From the NCBI GenBank assembly GCA_033064195.1, contig JARBJD010000273.1:1-64000 (forward strand): a DNA stretch of 64,000 nucleotides, given 5' to 3'. Made by a program: the position numbers and the translations under genes. Positions 9,759 through 17,442 of the stretch are shown one piece after another (positions within the stretch are counted from its first letter, which is position 1; each line of letters starts with the position of its first letter). This DNA is from Blattamonas nauphoetae. Lineage: Eukaryota > Preaxostyla > Oxymonadida. A model generated the notes under the pieces. That model had not been told where the DNA came from. It was given only the letters and a program-made list of their open reading frames with translations, and searched no databases.

Positions 9759-12110
9759 TTATTCCCATCTGTTCTTGAATCCTTGCTTGTTCCAATCATC
9801 AAGGTAAAGTTGGTAATCAGTGTCGGACATTTCACTATTGTTCAGACTGGAGTAGAATTCATATTTGGAGAAAGGTTCTTGTTTGCTTCGTACTGTATCG
9901 TTGTCTGATGAATCAAAAGATTCGTAAGCAAAGAATGATTTCTGGAGTGTGGTGTTTCCTCCAAAGGCTTTTACTGCATTATCCAATGTCATTGGTCCTG
10001 TGTATGACATCATGTCGATGAACCGAAGAACCTGTTGTGTTTTCTCATGTCTGATCAATACTTGTTTGTACTTTGTTGTTGATCCAAGAAAGCTCACCAC
10101 TTTCCAATCCTTGTCAACGAGATCACGAAAGATAAGGTTGATGTCGAATCTGGAACTGTTGAATCCAATCACACTGACTTCATTTTGTGAGGGAATTTCA
10201 GGGTCTTCATATTGGTTGTTCTCTCGAACAGTTTCTGCATATTTGAAGAGTTGTCTGATCCATTGCTTCACGAAGTCCTTTCCATCTCGAAGATCAAAGT
10301 AGATTGATTTTACACCAGTTTTTGTTTTGATTGCTGATGCAACAGAGAGAGGTTTCAAGTGTGAGATCAACTGTGTATTGTCATCAGAGTATAGATTGTC
10401 AAGAATGAGATCTTCCATCGTTTCGAAATCGTAAGTGATGTAGTATTGTGTTGGTTTGAATTCGTCTTGTCTTTTGTGTGCCATCAGAAATTCATGAGTC
10501 TTGTTGTTGAGGATGTGTGGAACATATGGTCTTGGTGTTTTGTCAAGGGAGATTTTCTTCACATGTTTTCCATCAACTTCTTTACACTCTTTGAGATGTT
10601 TCTCGTAGTATGTCTTGAAGTGAGAATCCTTCACTTGGAATCCTCTTGACTGACAATATGGACAGAGTTTATATCCAGTGTTTTTCTCGGGATCAACAAT
10701 GAACATCACCTGAACAAGAGTTGCAGTGAGAGGAATCATCAGGATTGGAAGAACTCTTGCGTCATCATTCTCGTTGATGTACGATTGACTCAGGAAATAT
10801 TTCTTCTTGTCTTCGTCGTATTCATAAATGTGAACTGTAATATTGAATAATTGCATTGCTTTCTCCATGTCAGATGCAATATCAAATCCAGGGTATTTTC
10901 GAAAGTGTTCAGTGAGTTGATATGACGTGAGATTGGTGAGATTCATCCATTTGGTGAACAGTTTGTATGCTTCGGTGTTTCTCATTTTAATTGATATCTT
11001 CTTTCCTTGAACCTCAGGAAGTGTAAGGAATGAGAGCGCTTGAAAGAAGCAGATGTTGTACTCAGAATCCATGTACCGAATGTTTCTCGTTTTGATATGT
11101 TCAGTGAGAATTGCATTCGCTTTTCCTGCAACTGGGAATCTGTACACTGCAACCAGAATGGAATGGAAGGCAATGAACATTGTCTTTGTGTCCATCAGTG
11201 TTCTCTCTTGTGATTCTTTGATGAGGTTGATTGCATACTTGGAATACTCAGTGATGTCTGCTTCACTTCGAATCACTGTTGGAAAACTCTTTGATGTGTT
11301 CTCCAATTCTGGTCTGAAGTCATTGTACTGTGTCTCATCTTTATCTTTTCTCTCAACAATCTTTCCAAAATCAATACTAATCTTGAATGGTCGATCCTTC
11401 TCTTTTTCATACACTGCATTGATGAAGGTTGTGATTTCCTCAACGTTCTTCAAGTGATTGTGGAAGTACAACTGATATGGTTTTCCATTGTCTTCAACCT
11501 TCTCGACCTCATTCTTCTTGAACTTCTTTCGTGCGTTCGACAGACATTCGTTGAAGGCAAGTTTGTCACGTGGTTCAGCGAGCAAGATGCATTCATTGAA
11601 TCCATCAAATTGCTTCACTTTTCTTGATTCCATTTGTTCATTCTTCTTCTGAATGATCAACAGATTCTTCATCCAATGATCCATCAGTTTCTCTTCTATC
11701 GACTTCAGTTTCCTCGTGATCTTGAACACTTGCTTCTTCAATTCAGTTTCGTTCACTCTTGGATTTGCTTTCATGTCAATGATGATTACATTTTTATCCT
11801 CTTCATTCATCGTTGCATTGTTCTTTGTTTCATTCTGTCTCTGCATGGCTTGATGTTGTTCAATCTGTCGTCGTTGTCTCACTTCATTCAGGAATTTCGG
11901 TATTAAATTGATATTGAGATATGCTGTTGGATTAGGATTTCGATATCCAACATCTGGGTGTTGAAGCATTGCCAGGAGAAATGAATAGTGATGTTGCTTG
12001 TATGGGCTGTCAGGTTTGTATGTTCGACCATCAGTAAATGCGAATTGAGTGTTTGGAAATAGTTCTCTAACCTCTCTGATTTGTTCCTTCACTTTCCAGA
12101 GTTGTGTCAT
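9759..12110 (-). CDS. Polinton pPolB, N-terminal part (exonuclease and accessory region)
   Basis: The 783-residue frame holds the 3'-5' exonuclease motifs ExoI YDFET (about residues 557-561) and an ExoII-like VIGFNSSRFDINLIF (about 640-655). A C2H2-like knuckle YKLCPYCQSRGFQ...H...H lies near residues 478-505. The first 330 residues are charged and helical with coiled-coil character. In Polintons this region includes the terminal-protein-like or accessory part. The start MTQLWKVKEQIREV at 12,110 follows a run of A/T with TTTAATTCGTAGTAA, closely matching the leader of the next gene. It precedes the polymerase domain frame at 7704-9725. Confidence 0.85.
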   Translation of the reverse strand: MTQLWKVKEQIREVRELFPNTQFAFTDGRTYKPDSPYKQHHYSFLLAMLQHPDVGYRNPNPTAYLNINLIPKFLNEVRQRRQIEQHQAMQRQNETKNNATMNEEDKNVIIIDMKANPRVNETELKKQVFKITRKLKSIEEKLMDHWMKNLLIIQKKNEQMESRKVKQFDGFNECILLAEPRDKLAFNECLSNARKKFKKNEVEKVEDNGKPYQLYFHNHLKNVEEITTFINAVYEKEKDRPFKISIDFGKIVERKDKDETQYNDFRPELENTSKSFPTVIRSEADITEYSKYAINLIKESQERTLMDTKTMFIAFHSILVAVYRFPVAGKANAILTEHIKTRNIRYMDSEYNICFFQALSFLTLPEVQGKKISIKMRNTEAYKLFTKWMNLTNLTSYQLTEHFRKYPGFDIASDMEKAMQLFNITVHIYEYDEDKKKYFLSQSYINENDDARVLPILMIPLTATLVQVMFIVDPEKNTGYKLCPYCQSRGFQVKDSHFKTYYEKHLKECKEVDGKHVKKISLDKTPRPYVPHILNNKTHEFLMAHKRQDEFKPTQYYITYDFETMEDLILDNLYSDDNTQLISHLKPLSVASAIKTKTGVKSIYFDLRDGKDFVKQWIRQLFKYAETVRENNQYEDPEIPSQNEVSVIGFNSSRFDINLIFRDLVDKDWKVVSFLGSTTKYKQVLIRHEKTQQVLRFIDMMSYTGPMTLDNAVKAFGGNTTLQKSFFAYESFDSSDNDTVRSKQEPFSKYEFYSSLNNSEMSDTDYQLYLDDWNKQGFKNRWE

Positions 12111-12120
12111 TTACTACGAA

Positions 12121-12579
12121 TTAAAAAAATAAAAAATAAAAAAAGTTGAGTGAATATTTTGGCTTCCTCAAATGTGGCTTCTTCTTTGCTTTTAGCCAGG
12201 AATCCAGTCGCACTTTGAAGACTTCAGATCCACCAATTTCTCGATATGTGAATGGAGTCAGCACCTGCTTGTACTCACCAACGAGCTCACAGTTGTACTT
12301 CCTCAGTTCATTCTCAACAAACGATTGAGTGTAGTGTCGACGTTGTGACATGTGTGGTCTGTTTCCTTGATTCCACAACTTTGGCTTAATCCTCCATTCA
12401 ACACCTTCATGAACATAGAGGACTGGGATATTGTGTCTGACATACTCAGAGACAAGTTCACAGTTCTCTTCTTTCATTGACTGAATCAAAGCTTGCTTGG
12501 CATCTGTTCGACGTTTTTCGCTCCCCTTTGGAGGGTTCGAAGTCTTTAGCGAGACATATGTAGTATTCACTGTTGTCAT
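12121..12579 (-). CDS. small two-repeat Polinton protein
   Basis: This is a 152-aa ORF with two tandem homologous units. NCELVSEYVRHNIPVLYVHE (about residues 39-58) pairs with NCELVGEYKQVLTPFTYREI (about 95-114). Each is followed by a strand, a basic segment and a Gly/Pro-His end (NRPHM and KKPHL). The pattern CELxxEYxxxxxPxxYxxxGxxW/F resembles repeats near homing-endonuclease and phage-type zinc-ribbon proteins, here without the usual cysteine pairs; that likeness is from memory. The start at 12,579 follows a leader like that of the polymerase gene. It is the last gene before the right flank, so a DNA-binding role at the element end is possible. Confidence 0.55.
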   Translation of the reverse strand: MTTVNTTYVSLKTSNPPKGSEKRRTDAKQALIQSMKEENCELVSEYVRHNIPVLYVHEGVEWRIKPKLWNQGNRPHMSQRRHYTQSFVENELRKYNCELVGEYKQVLTPFTYREIGGSEVFKVRLDSWLKAKKKPHLRKPKYSLNFFYFLFF

Positions 12580-12615
12580 TTAATACAAATTAAAAAATCA
12601 AAAAAATAAAAATGA
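12580..12615 (-). promoter_or_regulatory. shared A/T-rich leader of Polinton genes
   Basis: Read on the minus strand, T-runs broken by single A residues (TTTTTATTTTT type) end a few bases before the ATG. The same pattern precedes the starts at 1927, 2273, 2894, 3881, 5190, 7680, 12,110 and 12,579. The leaders at 12,110 and 12,579 also share AATT(C/T)GTA(G/T)TAAATGACA. The repeated placement suggests a transcription-initiation or leader element common to the element's genes. Confidence 0.55.
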
Positions 12616-12689
12616 ATTGTGAAGTGAGGTGTTGAGAACTTTTTATTTTTTGTTCCCTGTTGTGCCAGCTTTCATCGTGCTTCTTTTGT

Positions 12690-12765
12690 TTCATTTTTTC
12701 ATTCATTCAATTTTTCAATCATTCATTTTTCAATCTTTCAATCATTCATCATTCAATTTTTCAAG
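12690..12765. repeat. CATTCAATTTTT low-complexity tract
   Basis: Short units built from TCATTCAATTTTTCAA are repeated imperfectly. The tract lies between the last Polinton gene and the 355-bp tandem units. A shorter related tract (TTCAATCATTCATCATTCAAG) recurs at about 13,061-13,120, between the two units. Confidence 0.7.
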
Positions 12766-13402
12766 TTTGTATGATTGTACCGTAGGACAACCCGATACTC
12801 CTTTGGGGATCATTCTATCGTGATCCTTCTCAATGACTACTGCTGGCGAATTCCTTGAAGGGTTAAGTCTTGGGTGGGCATGATTTACGGTCAAACTCTC
12901 TATCGAGAATCTGAAGCCAACATGAACCCCGGGGCGGATTCCTAGAAATCCACCGTCTCCAATTCAACCTTCAATTCGTTCTACGCATTAGCCACGAGGG
13001 CACCATTTTGCCAGAGTATCAAGGGAAATTCCGTCGAGGTATCATACTTCAACTTGAAATTCAATCATTCATCATTCAAGTCTTCATCGTTCAATCGTTC
13101 ATCATTTCCTTTATCAAGTCTTTGTATGATTGTACCGTAGGACAACCCGATACTCCTTTGGGGATCACTCTATCATGATCCTACTCAATGACTACTGCTG
13201 GCGAATTCCTTGAAGGGCTAAGGTATTGGGGGGCATGATTTACGGTCACATTATAGTGATGCCCACAGTGAACCCCCGGGGACAGCCTCCCAGCTCGTCC
13301 CGCTCCAATCCAACCTTCAATTCGTTCTACGCATTAGCCACGAGGGCACCATTATGCCTGAGTATCAAGGGAAATTACGTCGAGGTATCATACTTCAACT
13401 TT
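12766..13402. repeat. two 355-bp tandem units
   Basis: The segment starting TTTGTATGATTGTACCGTAG at 12,766 recurs at 13,121. It is followed in both units by GACAACCCGATACTCC, CTACTGCTGGCGAATTCC and GCATTAGCCACGAGGGCACC, and ends GTCGAGGTATCATACTTCAAC. The units match over most of about 280 bp and are separated by the CATTCAA tract. There are no long ORFs. Position just outside the last Polinton gene suggests a subterminal or terminal repeat of that element, but the other end is outside the window. Confidence 0.75.
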
Positions 13403-13524
13403 TTTGGAAATTTTGAATTTTTGAATTTTTGAATTTTTTGAAATTTTCCTAAGTTTTTTTTTTTGAAATTTTTGTTAGAATTTTTGAATTTTTTTTTTAA
13501 TTTTTGAAATTGTGTTGGCATTTT
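13403..13524. repeat. GAATTTTT low-complexity tract
   Basis: Runs of TTTTTGAATTTTTGAA and poly-T, with no coding potential. The tract separates the tandem units from the inverted-repeat element that follows. Confidence 0.7.
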
Positions 13525-13840
13525 GAAACTTTGGTAATTGGCAACTTAACGGTCAAACTCAAAAGTTGATGAAATGTTGCTTAATACATTTCACTATATC
13601 ATTTATTGTCATTTTTTCGCTTTTTAACGGGAGCAAACCCTTCGATCCTTCAGTGTATCTACAGATTGTGATCAAGGGTTGATCTATCTCAATCCCTACA
13701 CAATCGCCTTGAAAGTCATAATTGACTAGAATTCAACGTTTTCAGAGAGTATTTCTTCAAATAATTGGTAAATAGTGATGATTTAACGTTTAATGACTCC
13801 AATCGAATGAAATTGATCTAAAAAAAAGAGAAAAAGTTGG

Positions 13841-13906
13841 ATCCACCAGGAATCGAACCCTGGACCTTATAAGTAGAAGTGCTCCATACAACTCCTACAC
13901 GATTCT
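13841..13906 (-). other. tRNA-like segment (B box, degenerate)
   Basis: The minus strand carries GGTTCGATTCC, a perfect Pol III B box, flanked by CCAGG and CCTGG, plus a downstream GGATCCA that imitates a tRNA 3' end. No matching 5' acceptor strand or proper D arm is present, so it is not a functional tRNA. It lies inside the inverted-repeat element. Confidence 0.4.
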
Positions 13907-13992
13907 TGTTCAAAATTATTTTTTCCTGTTTGCATATTCTATTCACACTTCACCCGATCTTTTTTCCTGTCACTTTTTCACAATGTCGGATC

Positions 13993-14036
13993 GTCTTCAC
14001 AGCCCCCTGCTCTTGAGCAGGGGGGGCTGTGAAGAC
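13993..14036. other. strong GC-rich hairpin
   Basis: A 20-nt arm GTCTTCACAGCCCCCTGCTC is followed by a 2-nt loop (TT) and its exact complement, apart from two extra G in the right arm. It sits near the middle of the inverted-repeat element, in otherwise A+T-rich DNA. It could fold as RNA or as a cruciform. It is not followed by a T-run typical of a Pol III terminator. Confidence 0.8.
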
Positions 14037-14311
14037 TATTAGAGAATTATCAAAAGAAACGTTGAAAAAAAGATCTTTCTGAAGTGTAAATACGAAAAGG
14101 TACCTCGTTCGGTCAAGAAGGTTGATCAACCCTTGGTTTACAAAAATGGATCTTGACTCCGATCAAGGCGTTTGCTCACCCTAAAAAGTGGAAAAACATC
14201 AATATATGAATTTGTGAAATGGAATAAATGTCTTTTTAAGTGGTTTTGAGTTTGACCGTTGGGTTGCCATTTACCGAAACTTTTTCATTTTTTTTGAAAT
14301 TAAGATTGCCC

Positions 14312-14388
14312 CTCGCCTGAATCGAACCACCCCCTAGAAACGGGTGGACACTGGAACATACCCACTGAGCTACTAGCTCCTGAAAATG
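14312..14388 (-). other. tRNA-like segment (A and B boxes, degenerate)
   Basis: The minus strand shows TAGCTCAGTGGGTATG (A box) and, 40 bases on, GGTTCGATTCA (B box with one change). Spacing is right for a tRNA, but the acceptor and T-stem pairs do not form. A tRNA pseudogene or tRNA-derived SINE head is likely. Confidence 0.4.
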
Positions 14389-14459
14389 TTAGTTTCGACC
14401 TGTGCCTTATACCTCGAATGTTCAGATCTGCTATATATTCCTTTTATCGTCTACCTATC

Positions 14460-14612
14460 TCCCCTCGTTAAAAAGCATGGATTTATCACGGGAACGACTT
14501 TTTTACCCCCGATTAAAAGCATGCCTTTTTCACGGGAGCGATCTGCTAAATCTTAATTCTTGGCCACTTGTTACCCTCGTTAAAAAGCATGACTTTTTCA
14601 CGGGAGCGATTT
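14460..14612. repeat. three-copy tandem repeat
   Basis: CCTCGTTAAAAAGCATG followed by a short T-run and CACGGGAGCGA occurs three times with drift (about 14,463, 14,507 and 14,573). A related TTTTTAACGGGAGC lies in the arm of the element to the left, hinting at common origin. Confidence 0.65.
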
Positions 14613-14711
14613 TGCTATATATTGAATTTATTGACAAAGTTTTCAAATTTTAAATCTGCTATAGTGTCTTTTTTTCGGGTATAAAGTTTCTGATTTTCCG
14701 GGATAATTTCA

Positions 14712-14798
14712 GGACCGGATAGTCTAGTGGTAATGGTGAGTGCACGCACTACTACTACTAAGCTGAAGGTCCTAGGTTCAATTCCTGGCGGAAGCATT
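14712..14798 (+). other. tRNA-like segment, possible SINE head
   Basis: The plus strand has an A-box-like TAGTCTAGTGGTAATGG and a B box GGTTCAATTCC, with a good T-stem (CTAGG with CCTGG). The spacing between boxes is longer than in a class I tRNA, and the acceptor strands do not pair. About 170 bp after it, AGCTTCCGCC mirrors GGCGGAAGC of the segment. A SINE with a tRNA-derived promoter is the simplest reading. Confidence 0.4.
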
Positions 14799-14799
14799 A

Positions 14800-15150
14800 A
14801 ATTTCACATATCACTGCCCTTTGGCATGGTCTAGGCCCTTGGCAAGACCAACGTACGTCTCCGGAACTCAAACCGATAAAAATGAGTTCCGATGCCGGTC
14901 TAAAAGGGACCGATGAGAAGGGTCGCAACCTTCGGAACCTTGAAAAAATACACCAGCTTCCGCCAAAATCAAGGTTTTTGCTTTTTTGAAAATTGTCAAA
15001 ATTTTGCTTCAACTTGAAAGTTTGAAGGAACTGAACTCTGGAAGAGAATATTTCTCTCAGATTGACAACTTTCTGAAATGAAAATGACTTTTACTTCAAG
15101 TATTTTCTGAATTGTCAATCGGCATGGAGAAAAAGCTATCGTAGTGGTGT
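14800..15150. other. non-coding stretch
   Basis: No convincing ORF. It holds the segment after the tRNA-like head (with the AGCTTCCGCC mirror at about 14,955) and A/T-rich sequence up to the point where the hAT frame opens. Confidence 0.6.
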
Positions 15151-15154
15151 CTAA

Positions 15155-17171
15155 GGAGCGGGGGTTCCCAAATCGCCTTCTATACTACTCATAGCCAAGA
15201 ATAATCTTCCCATTCGCCTCCATCCCATCTTGGTGTCTGAGATGGATAACACGTCTCGTGTTCCATCAAACTCAGTAGGAACATATAAATCTTTACGATC
15301 TTTCCACAAGGCTCTTTCAATTCTGTCCTCAACCTACTCTTTCATTCCAGAATCCATTTGCCCCTCCTCTCCATTTTACTCACTCATCCTTGATACGACT
15401 TCAGATCGAACTGGATTTACTCATTTAATCATCCTTATCAAATATCTCGACCAGAATTTTCAGCCAACTGTTCGGACACTCGCGATGCCTGTGGTTTCTT
15501 CGACATCTGGGAAGTGTACAAAGCAGAGCGTCAAATCAGCTCTCTCATCACATCACCTGCGTCTTGAGAATTGTGTTTCAGTTTCAACTGATGGGGCTAG
15601 TTCGATGATTGGACGGAAGAACGGATTACTAGGACGATTGAGGAAAAGCGGCTTTCGTGGAATTAACATTCACTGTATGGCGCATCGCATTCAAATTGTT
15701 GTTAACCGAATTCTCCAATCCCCTCTTCATTCACGATTCAGGCGGGCGATTCGAGTGATTCAGCGTTGTGCATCCTGGATTCGAAAGAGTTCTCATCGAA
15801 GGAGACAGGTTGAACATCTTCAGAAGCAAAAACACATCAAAACAGAAACAATCCCTCTTCTATTTCGTATCAGATGGACATCCATCTATCGTTCGACTCA
15901 ACATGCAGTCGCTGTATTTCGTTCAGTTCATTCTGTCCTTGGAGGATCACCTTCGACTCGAAAAAAAGATGCTAATCTGAAATTATCTTGGAATAATGAG
16001 CTCCATTCCACGCTTCTCCTGCTCGAGCAGATTTTGGCTCCAGTTCACAAACTCACAGTCTCAGTTCAGGCTGACTCCCTCACCATCTTCGAACTTCATT
16101 CACTTTTCAATGACACTCTCACAGACCTGCTCTCACTTCAGTCTCCTTCAACCCTCCTCAAATCTATTTCAACAAAATCTCTCCGACAAGCTGGGCAAGC
16201 CTCTCTTGATGCCATGATTTATTCAGTTGGAATGATGAGGACACCTGCGATTCACGAAGTGGATTCTCACATTTGACAGATCAATTCGGTCACCTGTTCA
16301 GTGGTATATCTGAAATGTCGATGGATGACGAGTTTGATTCGTTTCAAAATGATTCTAAACAGTTTATCCAACCAACTCCCGACTCAGGTCACGCGTTGGA
16401 TCAGTCCATCTGTCAACGGAACTTTCACTCGTGGCTTCCACGAATCTCAGTCCTTGCGAAGATTTGCTACCTCCTCTCTCCAACATCAGCTGGAGCTGAA
16501 AGAGGGTTCAGCCTCAAAAACCGAATTGAGACTGCCTTTCGATGTGGACTTTCAAACAGAACACGGAATTGTCCAATCTTGTGACGAAATATCGAAGTAT
16601 CCATCCAATCCATCGTTACTCGCCAATCAAGCAAAATCGCATCACGAGGTCAGTGGATCATTCCGAAAAGCGTACTTCAAAAAGAGCTGGTGCAACAGAG
16701 ATCTCTTCAGGCGATAAGGTGATGAACCTGTCAAAGGAGACTTCTTCACAAGATCTCTTGGATGATTTGATGGGGCAGATGGAGGAATGGGAACGTTGCA
16801 CCGAGGCAACCATCCTCTCAAGTTCGTGGGCAATACCTGAAGAAGAATCGTCAATGTTGGTACTCCCAAAGATAAGTATTCCAAGCATCGATCTCGATAC
16901 TCAACAACTTCGTCCTTTTCCAGATTCACCCCCTCCTCAACTCAATTTAGCCTCCGGTTCATTCGAGAACGATCCTGTTTTTCTGCATTTCACCAAACAT
17001 CAGACCAAGACTCCCGTCAATGTGGAAAATGAGACATTGTCTTGTCAGATCAAGCGAGCTTTCTCACAGCCAGAGTTCATGGAGACATCAATGTTGATTC
17101 TTTCAAGCGACAACATGACAAATCCGACTGAACGTGTTTTGGACGATGGTCGAAGACTGCGGTTGGAATAA
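15155..17171 (+). pseudogene. hAT transposase, copy 1 (5'-truncated, frameshifted)
   Basis: The frame opens after a TAA at 15,152 and runs to 16,276. It contains the hAT RNase H-like core: LILDTTSD (first Asp at residue 55 counted from 15,230), VSTDGASSMIG (second Asp, residue 121) and IHCMAHRIQI (the CxxH block). The frame then shifts. The next ORF (16,273-16,584) carries the hATC dimerisation motif LLSPTSAGAERGFS, and a third (16,542-17,171) carries a Ser/Thr-rich acidic tail with SSMLVLP and NDPVFLHF. There are two frameshifts, and the N-terminal zinc-finger region is missing. The same domain order and tail occur in copy 2 near 34-36 kb. Not transposition-competent as it stands. Confidence 0.85.
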
Positions 17172-17442
17172 TCCATCCTGATCGGACTCCATCGACTCTT
17201 TCTCAAACTCAAACGCAACTCTCTCTCACTCAGGCGCCGAACCACATCCCCCGACTATCCGACCAACTCCCTCTTTCAGTGCCGATGTGCTTCCTCATCC
17301 TCTCGCTGTACAAACAGCGCATGATGCTCGTCCTGAAGGACTTAGGATTCCACACCGGACGGGGTCATTCTATTTCACGCCCTCCTCTTCAACCCACTCG
17401 ACCAGGAATCACGGGCAAGAACAGCAGCCCTTTAATCGAATG
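17172..17442. other. junction between hAT copy 1 and the host-like gene
   Basis: One plus frame is open here and rich in Ser, Thr, Gln and Pro (STLSQTQTQLSLTQAPNH). It may be the far end of the hAT tail or upstream exon sequence of the following gene. Not assigned. Confidence 0.3.

Larger units (their letters stand above)
1..12620. mobile_element. Polinton (Maverick), partial, decayed
   Basis: A protein-primed type B DNA polymerase, an rve-type integrase and an A32-like packaging ATPase lie in one compact A+T-rich block with several small structural-type ORFs. That combination defines Polintons. All recognised genes except the ATPase are on the minus strand. The left end is beyond the window. 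The right end is not fixed; it should lie after the last gene (12,579), possibly in the repeat units at 12,766-13,402. The element looks broken overall, with roughly eight breaks in several genes plus one MITE insertion. Long stretches of polymerase and integrase are still open, suggesting modest age. Confidence 0.9.
13525..14285. mobile_element. inverted-repeat (MITE-like) element, about 760 bp
   Basis: The left end AACTTAACGGTCAAACTC (13,544 on) is mirrored near 14,245-14,275 by GAGTTTGACCGTTGGGTT. The inverted similarity continues imperfectly for over 100 bp on both sides, including TTTTTAACGGGAGCAAACCC facing GGTGAGCAAACGCC. The interior holds a tRNA-like segment and a GC hairpin but no ORF. 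Imperfect arms suggest an old non-autonomous DNA element. Family is unassigned, and no target duplication was identified. Confidence 0.6.

Noticed and set aside
13841-13906. A functional tRNA gene
   Set aside because: There is no acceptor stem and no proper D or anticodon arm despite a perfect B box.
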